DNA of 49,003 nt from Clostridium sp. GTDB taxonomy: Bacteria; Bacillota; Clostridia; Clostridiales; Clostridiaceae. The notes under the pieces were generated by a model. That model did not search any database and was not told the DNA's origin. It was given only the letters and a program-made list of their open reading frames with translations. Positions 25,382 through 33,180 of the stretch are shown here, piece by piece. The stretch is from the NCBI GenBank assembly GCA_022767515.1, contig JALENK010000015.1:1-49003 (forward strand). The letters are read 5' to 3'. The stretch's first letter is position 1. Each line of letters opens with the position of its first letter. The translations under genes were made by a program, and so were the position numbers.

Positions 25382-25414
25382 TTACTCACAACATTAAAAC
25401 TAAGAAATAAAAGG

Positions 25415-25688
25415 CTATGACAAGGAGAGTACTCTATAACAGAAGTTTCAGCGAGCTAGGATATGGTGTGAGCCTAGTAATGGAGTTATTGACGAAGAAC
25501 ACCTTCGAGCTGTCTACCGAAAGTTTAATTAAAATTAGTAGGCTAGAACGTTTCCAGTAACGTAACTGCTGGCGGGTATCGAGTACTCTTTGAAGTATTT
25601 TCCGTACCATGTAACTAAGTTATATTTCTATCTTTAGTTATATTTTAAGGAAGCTCGATAACTCGCTAGTATAAAGCGAGTTTTTTTA
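25415..25688 (+). ncRNA. Divergent T-box-like leader (asparagine) upstream of asnB
   Basis: Stem I features are recognisable: CAGCGAGCTAGG and GGTGTGAGCCTAGT in the distal part, and a specifier region GAAG-AAC-ACCT with codon AAC (Asn) at 25498-25500. This region aligns with the same part of the thrS T-box. The canonical T-box sequence is absent. Instead TGGC (25570-25573), complementary to a GCCA tRNA end, precedes GGGTATCGAG. That segment can pair with CTCGATAACTCGC at 25654-25666, excluding the terminator stem. The mutually exclusive pairing supports a tRNA-sensing attenuator. Confidence 0.75.
25660..25688 (+). terminator. Regulated terminator of the asnB leader
   Basis: An 8-bp stem AACTCGCT (25660-25667) / AGCGAGTT (25675-25682) is followed by a run of T. 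Its left arm is shared with the alternative pairing to 25573-25583. Confidence 0.85.
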
Positions 25689-25728
25689 TTACATAAAATT
25701 AGATTTATAATCAAGGGGGTTTTTAACA

Positions 25729-27312
25729 ATGTGTGGTTTTTTAGTATTAAATGAAGAACTATCAATTCCAGAATTCAAATTAGCTTTAAAGAAAGTATAT
25801 CATAGAGGACCTGATAACTGTAGTGCTACAGTAAATAATGGTATCTGTTGGGGATTTAATCGTCTATCTATAATGGATTTATCAGCTAATGGTAATCAAC
25901 CATTTTTATATAAAGATTACGAGGTTGTTTGCAATGGAGAACTATACAACTATCCTGCTTTAAAAGAGATGTTAAAGGATGAATATACCTTTAAATCATC
26001 AAGTGACTGTGAAGTAATAATACCTTTATACGAAAAATTTGGCATAGAAACTCTATGTAAATTCTTAGATGCAGAATTTGCTTTCGTTTTATATGATGCA
26101 AAAAAACAATCAATTATGGCAGCAAGAGACCCTATGGGAATTCGTCCAATGTTCTATGGTTATACAAAATCAGAACATAAAATATCCTTCTCAAGTGAAG
26201 CTAAAGGCTTAGTTGACTATTGTGAAGATATTATGCCATTTCCTCCAGGACACTACTATAAGGATGGAGAATTTATCTGCTACAATGATTTATCAAATCC
26301 AAAAACAATAATAGATGATTCTATTGATAATATCTGTAATAACATTCGTGAAAAATTAGAACTTGCAGTTAAAAAGAGACTTCAAGCAGATGCTCCAATA
26401 GGTTACCTTTTAAGTGGTGGACTTGATTCATCATTAGTTTGTGCAATTGGACAATCTATAACAGATAAACCAATTAAAACATTTGCAATTGGTATGGAAA
26501 CTGACCCAATAGATTTAAAATATGCAAGGCAAGTTGCAGACTACCTACATACAGACCACACTGAAGTAATAATGACAAAAGAAGATGTTTTATCTTCACT
26601 TAGAGAAGTAATCTATCATTTAGAAACTTGGGATATAACTACAATTAGAGCTAGTATAGGAATGTATATCTTATGTAAATATATTAATGACAATACTGAC
26701 TTAAAGGTTATATTAACTGGAGAAGTAAGTGATGAATTATTTGGATATAAATATACTGATTTTGCTCCAAATGCTGAAGAATTCCAAAAAGAATCAGCAA
26801 AGAGAATTAAAGAATTATATATGTATGATGTATTGAGAGCAGACCGTTGTATATCAGCACATGAGCTAGAAGGACGTGTTCCATTTGCAGATATAGACTT
26901 TGTTAACTATGTTATGAGCATCAATCCAGCTAAAAAAATGAACACTTACAATAAAGGTAAATATCTATTAAGAAAAGCATTTGATGGATGCAACTATTTA
27001 CCTGAATCTATCCTTTATCGTGAAAAAGCTGCATTTAGTGATGCTGTTGGTCACTCAATGGTAGATTACCTAAAGGCTTATGCTGAAGAAAAATATACAG
27101 ATGCTGATGTGGAAGCTGCTAAACAAAAATATCCTTATGGCACTCCATATACAAAGGAATCATTATTATATAGAGATATCTTTGAAGAATTCTATCCTGG
27201 AAATGCAAAATGGATATGTGACTTTTGGATGCCTAATAAATCTTGGGATGGATGTAATGTTGATGACCCAAGTGCTAGAGTATTATCAAACTATGGAGAT
27301 AGTGGTAAATAA
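25729..27312 (+). CDS. asnB: Glutamine-hydrolysing asparagine synthase
   Basis: The 527-residue protein starts MCGF, exposing the Cys2 nucleophile of the class II glutaminase domain. That domain continues with HRGPDN, CNGELYNY and AARDPMGIRPMFYG. The synthetase domain begins near residue 200 with APIGYLLSGGLDSSLVCAIG, the PP-loop that binds ATP, followed by TGEVSDELFGYKY and the ELEGRVPFAD stretch. It makes Asn from Asp, Gln and ATP. RBS AAGGGGG. The upstream leader has an Asn specifier codon, so expression should rise when tRNA-Asn is uncharged. It converges on pabC with a shared hairpin. Confidence 0.96.
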   Translation: MCGFLVLNEELSIPEFKLALKKVYHRGPDNCSATVNNGICWGFNRLSIMDLSANGNQPFLYKDYEVVCNGELYNYPALKEMLKDEYTFKSSSDCEVIIPLYEKFGIETLCKFLDAEFAFVLYDAKKQSIMAARDPMGIRPMFYGYTKSEHKISFSSEAKGLVDYCEDIMPFPPGHYYKDGEFICYNDLSNPKTIIDDSIDNICNNIREKLELAVKKRLQADAPIGYLLSGGLDSSLVCAIGQSITDKPIKTFAIGMETDPIDLKYARQVADYLHTDHTEVIMTKEDVLSSLREVIYHLETWDITTIRASIGMYILCKYINDNTDLKVILTGEVSDELFGYKYTDFAPNAEEFQKESAKRIKELYMYDVLRADRCISAHELEGRVPFADIDFVNYVMSINPAKKMNTYNKGKYLLRKAFDGCNYLPESILYREKAAFSDAVGHSMVDYLKAYAEEKYTDADVEAAKQKYPYGTPYTKESLLYRDIFEEFYPGNAKWICDFWMPNKSWDGCNVDDPSARVLSNYGDSGK

Positions 27313-27330
27313 TTAAAATGGCAACAAAAA

Positions 27331-27361
27331 ACAGAGCCTATCAGATATTGATAAGCTCTGT
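27331..27361. terminator. Shared terminator of asnB and pabC, overlapping the pabC 3' end
   Basis: ACAGAGC, one mismatch and TATCA pair with TGATA and GCTCTGT around a short loop. The hairpin contains the last codons and stop of pabC (stop at 27341-27343) and is flanked by A-rich DNA on the left and TATTATATTT on the right. Confidence 0.8.
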
Positions 27362-28084
27362 ATTATATTTATTCATAATTTCAAGCGTAATATTTCTATT
27401 TTTAAATCTAATATTATTATAATTAATGGAGTAAACTGGCATAATTCCCATTAGTGAATTGGTTAAAAATGCCTCATCAAATTCACACATATTCTCCTTA
27501 TTTATTACAACTTCATTTACCTTATAATTTTCAATAATATATCTTCTTACAATCCCATTTAATAATCCACATTCTAATTTAGGAGTGTATATCTCTTTGC
27601 CCTTTATAAAAAATATATTACTAGCTGAAGTTTCTACCACTTCCCCTCTAGAATTAAAAAATAACACTTCATCATACCCCTGTTTCTTTATTTTAGACTT
27701 TTCCATTAAATTATCCCCATAATGAAATGACTTTATATAAGTTAATTTTGAAGTTTCATTTCTATAAACATCTGTTATACCTAACCTAAAACCTTTTTCA
27801 TAATCCTCCTTTGTATAGTTATTATCTCTTTTGGTAAATGTAATATTTTTTTCAGAAACCATAATTTTAAGTACTCCATGTTGCATTGGATTGTCCATTA
27901 AATACTTTTCTATTTTTAAAACATTAACTTCCTCTTCAAATTTATCATTATGTATATTTAATATACTTAGCCCTTGCACCATTCTCTCCAAATGCCACTC
28001 TAAAAATAATGGCTTACCCTTTTCTATAGCTATAGTTTCAAATACTCCCATTCCAAAATAATATCCTGAATCTATATCAATCAT
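27341..28084 (-). CDS. pabC: Aminodeoxychorismate lyase (branched-chain aminotransferase-like, PLP-dependent)
   Basis: The protein has about 247 residues from the chosen start (MIDIDSGYYFGMGVFETIAIEKG) and belongs to the fold-type IV PLP enzymes. It contains LFLEWHLERM, KKQGYDEVLFFNSRGEVVETSASNIFFIKG and CGLLNGIVRRYII, the classic aminotransferase class IV signatures. It releases pyruvate from aminodeoxychorismate to yield 4-aminobenzoate for folate. An in-frame ATG nine codons earlier lies inside pabB, but GGAGGG sits 6-7 nt before the ATG at 28082-28084, so the later start is preferred. It is the third gene of pabA-pabB-pabC. Confidence 0.92.
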   Translation of the reverse strand: MIDIDSGYYFGMGVFETIAIEKGKPLFLEWHLERMVQGLSILNIHNDKFEEEVNVLKIEKYLMDNPMQHGVLKIMVSEKNITFTKRDNNYTKEDYEKGFRLGITDVYRNETSKLTYIKSFHYGDNLMEKSKIKKQGYDEVLFFNSRGEVVETSASNIFFIKGKEIYTPKLECGLLNGIVRRYIIENYKVNEVVINKENMCEFDEAFLTNSLMGIMPVYSINYNNIRFKNRNITLEIMNKYNTELINI

Positions 28085-28094
28085 TTTATCCCTC

Positions 28095-29438
28095 CTATAA
28101 CATAATTGCATCTAACAATGCTTTAGCTTTCTGCCATGTTTCTTCATATTCAAATTCCTTTTCTGACTCATAGGTAATCCCACCACCTACCCCTATATGA
28201 TATTCACCATCCTTATGAATAGCTGTTCTAATTGCAATATTGAAATCACAATCTCCATTTAATGAGATATATCCAATAATTCCTGTGTATATTCCTCTTT
28301 GACTATTTTCTAACTCATCAATAATCTCCATTGCCCTAACTTTAGGAGCTCCAGTAATTGACCCTCCTGGAAATACTGCTTTAAGTATATCAACTATAGT
28401 AAAATCATCTCTTAACCTTCCAATTACATCTGCTACCAAATGAAATACTGTTGCATATGTTTCCATCTTAAATAATTCCCTAACCTTAACAGTCCCTGGA
28501 ATACATATTTTATTTAAATCATTTCTTTCAAGGTCTACAATCATTAATAATTCGCTCTTATCTTTTTCTGAATTTTCTAATTCTAACTTTAATATTTCAT
28601 CCTCCTCCTTTGTATCTCCACGTTTTCTTGTTCCCTTGATAGGTCTTGTCTCAATTATTTGGTTTTTAATCCTTATAAATCTTTCAGGTGAAGCACTAAT
28701 AATCTCAAAATTTTCACCTTTTATATATGCTGAAAATGGGGCTTTATTATTCTTTTGTAGTATTTTAAATACTTCATATGGTTCTCTACTACTATTTACT
28801 ACAATCTGATGAGTTAAATTCATAACATAAATATGTCCTCTTTCAATGTAATCACGAACCATATCAATCATTTCTAAATATTGCTCCTTATTAATACTCC
28901 TATTAATAAAAGACTGTGCTTTTTCTTTACTCCCTAAATTATATTCATTATTGATTATCTTTTCTAAATACTCTAAACTCTCTTCACTAGGTTTAAGCTT
29001 TCCATTTGAAACAATATATATATTCTGATTTTCTATATCTTCAATAATAAAATTATCATAAAAAGTTACCATAGCATCAGGAATATCTATATCTTTTTTA
29101 TGTCTAGAAGTTATTTTTTCAATTTTTCTTCCATAATCATAAGAAAAGTATCCTATTCCTCCTGATATTATAGGTAAATTTGAATTATTTTCTTCCCTGT
29201 TATCTTTTAAGTATTGACTTAAATAATTCTCTAATGCCTCCTCAGTCTTTTTTCCATTTATGTATAATACAGCCTCCTCTTCTTTTAATTCTAGATATGG
29301 CTCAATTCCTATAATAGAATATTTGCCTAGCTCTCCTGTTTTTGATGAATCTAAAAATACAGATTTATAATCCTTTACCTTATCAAATATTATTTGAGCT
29401 GAAATATACTTATCTAATTTCTTTATACTTACTGCCAT
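28095..29438 (-). CDS. pabB: Aminodeoxychorismate synthase component I
   Basis: The 447-residue chorismate-binding enzyme has the family motifs SASPERFIRIKNQIIETRPIKGTRKRG, DLERNDLNKI, VFPGGSITGAPKVRAMEIIDELE and IAIRTAIHK followed by GVGGGITYESE. The PIKGT motif favours PabB over anthranilate synthase (PIAGT in TrpE). The pabA and pabC partners confirm it. It uses ammonia from PabA to convert chorismate to 4-amino-4-deoxychorismate. Its ATG overlaps the pabA stop by 10 bases, indicating translational coupling. Confidence 0.95.
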   Translation of the reverse strand: MAVSIKKLDKYISAQIIFDKVKDYKSVFLDSSKTGELGKYSIIGIEPYLELKEEEAVLYINGKKTEEALENYLSQYLKDNREENNSNLPIISGGIGYFSYDYGRKIEKITSRHKKDIDIPDAMVTFYDNFIIEDIENQNIYIVSNGKLKPSEESLEYLEKIINNEYNLGSKEKAQSFINRSINKEQYLEMIDMVRDYIERGHIYVMNLTHQIVVNSSREPYEVFKILQKNNKAPFSAYIKGENFEIISASPERFIRIKNQIIETRPIKGTRKRGDTKEEDEILKLELENSEKDKSELLMIVDLERNDLNKICIPGTVKVRELFKMETYATVFHLVADVIGRLRDDFTIVDILKAVFPGGSITGAPKVRAMEIIDELENSQRGIYTGIIGYISLNGDCDFNIAIRTAIHKDGEYHIGVGGGITYESEKEFEYEETWQKAKALLDAIML

Positions 29439-30016
29439 AAACTCTCTCCCTCACAAATTTTCTTAAAGTTTCTTATCAATTCATATCCATACTCTGTTAG
29501 AACTGCTTCTGGATGAAACTGTACCCCAAATATAGGTTTACTTATATGACTTATTGCCATAATACAACCATCTTCACTTATTGCATCAATACTTAATTCA
29601 TCTTTAGGAAAATTAGATTTATCCACCATTAATGAATGATACCTTGTAACTTTAAACTTTTCAGGAAGTTCATAAAAAAGCCTCTTACCTTTGTGGGTAA
29701 CATTACTCAATTTTCCATGCATTGGTTTTTCTCCTTTTACTACCTTTGCCCCAAAGTTATAGGCTATCATCTGATGCCCTAAACATACTCCTAATATAGG
29801 AATTTTACCCTCGCTAAACTCAATAAGCTTAGATATATAATCATAATCTTTTGGATGCTTTGGTCCTGGAGATATTATAATTCCCTCTATATCATCTTTT
29901 GGTACATCAAAAATACTATCATCACATTTTACTATTTTTATCTTCATTCCTATTTCCTTCATATATGCTATCAAATTATAGACATATGAATCATAGTTAT
30001 CAATTACACAATACAT
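29429..30016 (-). CDS. pabA: Aminodeoxychorismate synthase glutamine amidotransferase component
   Basis: The protein has about 195 residues and is a class I glutamine amidotransferase. MYCVIDNYDSYVYNLIAYM is at the N-terminus, IISPGPKHP is the oxyanion region, GVCLGHQMIAY carries the nucleophilic Cys, and FGVQFHPEAVLTEYG carries the catalytic His. It supplies ammonia to PabB. The start at 30014-30016 follows AAGGAGGAAATT; an in-frame upstream ATG lies before that RBS. The preceding gene's 19-bp hairpin ends about 15 bp before the RBS, leaving no room for a separate promoter. Confidence 0.94.
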   Translation of the reverse strand: MYCVIDNYDSYVYNLIAYMKEIGMKIKIVKCDDSIFDVPKDDIEGIIISPGPKHPKDYDYISKLIEFSEGKIPILGVCLGHQMIAYNFGAKVVKGEKPMHGKLSNVTHKGKRLFYELPEKFKVTRYHSLMVDKSNFPKDELSIDAISEDGCIMAISHISKPIFGVQFHPEAVLTEYGYELIRNFKKICEGESLWQ

Positions 30017-30038
30017 AATTTCCTCCTTAATAATAAAA

Positions 30039-30084
30039 GCCAAGAATAGATATGTTACATTATAATAACATATCTATTCTTGGC
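30039..30084 (-). terminator. Terminator of the signal-peptidase-like gene, abutting pabA
   Basis: A 19-bp perfect stem (30039-30057 with 30066-30084) and an 8-nt loop are followed by TTTTATTATT on the minus strand. A second small hairpin, AGCATA / TATGCT (30094-30099 with 30106-30111), precedes it. The loop contains TATAAT on the minus strand, 16 bp from CTGCCA, a possible weak pabA promoter. Confidence 0.9.
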
Positions 30085-30121
30085 AGTTTTCAAAGCATAC
30101 CTCGCTATGCTGACACACCAC

Positions 30122-30718
30122 TTAATTTAATTCTTTTGACCTATCTCGTGGAAATACAATTTTAATTACTTCTCCTATAATATCTTCCTTATCAACAAAC
30201 TTTTCACTCCAGTATCTTGAATCCCAAGATTCCTTTCTATTGTCTCCCAAAAAGAAATATTTATTTTCTGGAACTAAAACATCTATATTAATTTTTTCTG
30301 TTGCCTTAGATGATATATATGGTTCAACTAATTCTATATTGTTGATATACACCTTGTCATTTGAAATCTTAACATGATCCCCACCTACTGCTATACACCT
30401 AGCAATCATTTTTTTATCATCTTTGAAAAATTCATATATTTTTCCGACTTCAACCTTATCATAACTTTTCTTAACAAGTACAGTATCCTCATAATTTATT
30501 GTTTCACTCATATTTATAGACTTAACCTTATACATATCATAATAAAAAATCTTAATGACCAAAAATACTACTAATAATACTAATAATGAAAATAAACCTA
30601 CTATTAGTTTGGTTTTATTCTTCTTAATAAACTTTCTTCTATTTTCTTCTTTTATTTTCTTTAATAACTTTTCGCTCTCTGTATTTTTATTTATGGACGA
30701 ATTTGACTTGTTATCCAT
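30122..30718 (-). CDS. Signal peptidase I-like membrane protein lacking the catalytic Ser/Lys dyad
   Basis: The 198-residue protein has a basic cytosolic N-terminus, one transmembrane helix (about 37-58) and an extracellular S26 signal-peptidase domain. It aligns well with Bacillus SipS, including NDKVYINNIELVEPY and the box LGDNRKESWDSR. However, the catalytic motif xSMxPT reads I-N-M-S-E-T, with Asn69 at the Ser position. The lysine of YVKR is Ala106 (M-I-A-R). Both dyad residues are therefore missing and it should not cleave signal peptides by the usual mechanism. It may be a regulatory or binding pseudoenzyme. It is monocistronic with a strong terminator. Confidence 0.82.
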   Translation of the reverse strand: MDNKSNSSINKNTESEKLLKKIKEENRRKFIKKNKTKLIVGLFSLLVLLVVFLVIKIFYYDMYKVKSINMSETINYEDTVLVKKSYDKVEVGKIYEFFKDDKKMIARCIAVGGDHVKISNDKVYINNIELVEPYISSKATEKINIDVLVPENKYFFLGDNRKESWDSRYWSEKFVDKEDIIGEVIKIVFPRDRSKELN

Positions 30719-30821
30719 ACCATTATCCCCTCAACACTAAAATTATAATTAAAATATTAACCCTATACTATATATAATAATTATTAAATATAAAAATTAC
30801 AATATTTATATCTAAAATAAA

Positions 30822-31973
30822 TTATTTAAAATGTACTACTCCTGGCAAAATTACCTTAAAACTATTATCTATTCTTGAATTAACAAATTTAACCCTTCCT
30901 TTTCCTTTAAAAGACTTTATCATTCTATTAAATCCTCTACCATCATTTACAAACAGGTGTGCATCATCAAGTGTGATTAATTTTTCATAAATCCACATAT
31001 TTCTTTTAATATATTTATCATTTTGGGCCTTATTATTGGATTCAATCCTATCTCCTGGACTTTCAACAACTACACTTTTGTCGGTTATAATAACCTCAAT
31101 CACCCTATTCATTTCTGTATACTCTCTGTATAATACAGCATTTTTTATCGCTTCTAATACAGCATCTACAGGGTAATCCTTTGGTAATACTTTTTTTATT
31201 ATTTCATCTGCTGAATAAATCATAGTAAGTAAGCTACCTTGAATCACATTAACTGTATCAGTATTTTCATTAAGCTTATTTATTATCTTAATGACATTAT
31301 TTGAAATACATAAGCTATTAATTTCAGAAAAAACAATAAGTCCGCCATAAGTACATTTTATTTTATTACTTTCTTTTTCTCTAAAGGTAATTCCTACACT
31401 CTCTAATAAAAACTCTTCATTCTCTTTATTTATAAATATTCCTTTTTTAGTAAAATATTTATTAATTAAATCCATATTAAGAAAATTTTTATTGCTTTTC
31501 ATAATTGGAAAAGTTTCAATTGATAAATCTAAATTCTCTTCAAAAGCTTTTAATACTTCATATTTTCTCATTACATCTGTGGTTGAACCCCTTCTAATAT
31601 GAAAAGCACCTGTTTCTCTAATTTGATATGGCTTTTGATACCCATCAAATACTGTTATAACTTCTATTTTTTTATTATTATATTTTAAAATATCCACCTG
31701 AATAGGTATTGGCGGTTCACATCTTGAACTTATAATCTGTTGTACTCTCTCTTCTGCAAATATTTTATCATCATCTAAACCAACTATTTCCTTAGTCTTA
31801 TCTTTAACTCCAACTATTAAATAACCTCTTCCACCTTTAGAATTTGCAATAGCACATACATCCTTAGCAAATTCCTTCTTCCCACTTTCAGAATTAAGGT
31901 CTAAAAATAATTTGTAATCTAATTTTGTACCCTCATCTTTTTGAAGCAATGTCATCAGTTTCTTAATATTCAT
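30822..31973 (-). CDS. AlbA_2 (Schlafen-like) putative DNA-binding / RecG-like regulator
   Basis: The 383-residue protein has an N-terminal AlbA_2 domain: EGTKLDYKLFLDLNSESGKKEFAKDVCAIANS followed by GGRGYLIVGVKD and a later FHIRRGSTTDVM. The C-terminal part contains DAVLEAIKNAVLYREY, resembling the ATPase-like helicase-associated region of RecG-like proteins. Such proteins are usually annotated as putative DNA-binding transcriptional regulators; the true substrate is unknown. RBS GGGGGGAGG. It lies 90 bp after gerKC, beyond a hairpin at 32017-32050. Confidence 0.75.
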   Translation of the reverse strand: MNIKKLMTLLQKDEGTKLDYKLFLDLNSESGKKEFAKDVCAIANSKGGRGYLIVGVKDKTKEIVGLDDDKIFAEERVQQIISSRCEPPIPIQVDILKYNNKKIEVITVFDGYQKPYQIRETGAFHIRRGSTTDVMRKYEVLKAFEENLDLSIETFPIMKSNKNFLNMDLINKYFTKKGIFINKENEEFLLESVGITFREKESNKIKCTYGGLIVFSEINSLCISNNVIKIINKLNENTDTVNVIQGSLLTMIYSADEIIKKVLPKDYPVDAVLEAIKNAVLYREYTEMNRVIEVIITDKSVVVESPGDRIESNNKAQNDKYIKRNMWIYEKLITLDDAHLFVNDGRGFNRMIKSFKGKGRVKFVNSRIDNSFKVILPGVVHFK

Positions 31974-32016
31974 GCCTATCCTCCCCCCGTTTATACTTTA
32001 ATTATATCAAAATAAT

Positions 32017-32050
32017 AAGATATACTACAAGTAACCTTATAGTATATCTT
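32017..32050 (-). terminator. Terminator of the gerKA-gerKC operon
   Basis: An 11-bp perfect stem AAGATATACTA / TAGTATATCTT (32017-32027 with 32040-32050) with a 12-nt loop is followed on the minus strand by ATTATTTTG. Confidence 0.75.
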
Positions 32051-32063
32051 TATTTAAATAGAC

Positions 32064-33179
32064 CTAAATCTTATTTTTCATCATACCATCATTTTCTATA
32101 TCTATGCTTATTGTAATATTCAACACACTATTTTTTAGAACCTCCTCGCTTAATATATAATCGGGATGTCTTTTTTCACAAAAATCCTTTAAATGAAATA
32201 TATCAATACCTTGATTATAATACTTTCTATAAAAATCACTAGCTCTCTTAGTTAATACTTCTGCTACTTCTTTTTCTATCTTATATAAGCTTTCATTATC
32301 AACCACTAATTCCTCTTGAATTTCTGCTATCACACTCTTTATATTAATTTTTTTATTTAATACTAATTTATCATTAATTATATTTACATTACTCTTTATA
32401 TCATTTTTTAAAATCTCCATACTTATAAGGCTAGTTTTCTTATTAGGATTTACAACCTCAAATTCACCCTTATTTACATTATCATTTAGTATTTTATAAA
32501 TACATACATCTTCTTCATTCATAACATTTATAAGCCTATTATTTTTCATTACTACAGCCCCATCTACTTTTATCTTAGCTTCCTCCTCTTTATCTTCCAT
32601 AGCTAATTTAGTAATAAATGAAATATTCCCACTTTTACTACTATCTGATACATATTTATTAATATCCGACTCTAATATTCTTGCATTATCTTTATTGGTA
32701 TTAATTAAATCCTCTAAATATACACCAAGATACTCTTCATCAATATTTTTAGTTTGCAATAAATCTTTAACATCTCCAAAATATGCAAATATATTAGCCT
32801 TATATGCAAAACTTTGATTACTCTTTATAATATCTAGATATTTATCTATTCCTTGTCTACAACAGGCTTCTGTAAATATATAAGACTTAATTTGACTAAA
32901 ATTCAAATGATTGCTTGACTCTGATTTTATTTTTTCTATAGCTTGCATTATCGTTTTGCCACTACCCTCAAAAATAATTCTCTTTGCTTTTTCTTGACTT
33001 TCCTTAGCATTTTTATATGATGTAACACAATCTATATAAACAGAAACTTCATTGTTATAATTTATATCAACTATCATTGCATTAACAAAAGTTATTTTGT
33101 TTATCTCATCATAATCAAAGCAACTAACTAAAGAAGATATAAATATTATAATAAAACTTATTGAAATAATTTTTTTCAA
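32064..33179 (-). CDS. gerKC: Spore germination lipoprotein, Ger(x)C family
   Basis: The 371-residue protein starts with a lipoprotein signal peptide (hydrophobic core then LVSC, with the lipobox Cys at about residue 20). It continues with FDYDEINKITFVNAMIVD, the typical start of GerAC-type proteins. Later segments such as LNFSQIKSYIFTEAC and the C-terminal FYRKYYNQGIDIFHLKDF also fit. It is the C subunit of a germinant receptor in the spore inner membrane. The start is TTG, two bases beyond the gerKA stop, with RBS AGAGGG inside gerKA, so translation is probably coupled. Confidence 0.93.
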   Translation of the reverse strand: MKKIISISFIIIFISSLVSCFDYDEINKITFVNAMIVDINYNNEVSVYIDCVTSYKNAKESQEKAKRIIFEGSGKTIMQAIEKIKSESSNHLNFSQIKSYIFTEACCRQGIDKYLDIIKSNQSFAYKANIFAYFGDVKDLLQTKNIDEEYLGVYLEDLINTNKDNARILESDINKYVSDSSKSGNISFITKLAMEDKEEEAKIKVDGAVVMKNNRLINVMNEEDVCIYKILNDNVNKGEFEVVNPNKKTSLISMEILKNDIKSNVNIINDKLVLNKKINIKSVIAEIQEELVVDNESLYKIEKEVAEVLTKRASDFYRKYYNQGIDIFHLKDFCEKRHPDYILSEEVLKNSVLNITISIDIENDGMMKNKI

Positions 33180-33180
33180 T

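Noticed and set aside
27080-27316. 78-codon plus-strand frame inside the end of asnB
   Set aside because: It is an out-of-frame shadow of asnB with no RBS or recognisable motif.
28085-28111. Longer pabC start overlapping pabB
   Set aside because: The GGAGGG ribosome binding site lies between it and the ATG at 28082-28084, and homology begins at the latter.
30017-30043. Longer pabA start
   Set aside because: AAGGAGG lies downstream of it and directly before the ATG at 30014-30016; the extra residues do not fit the family.
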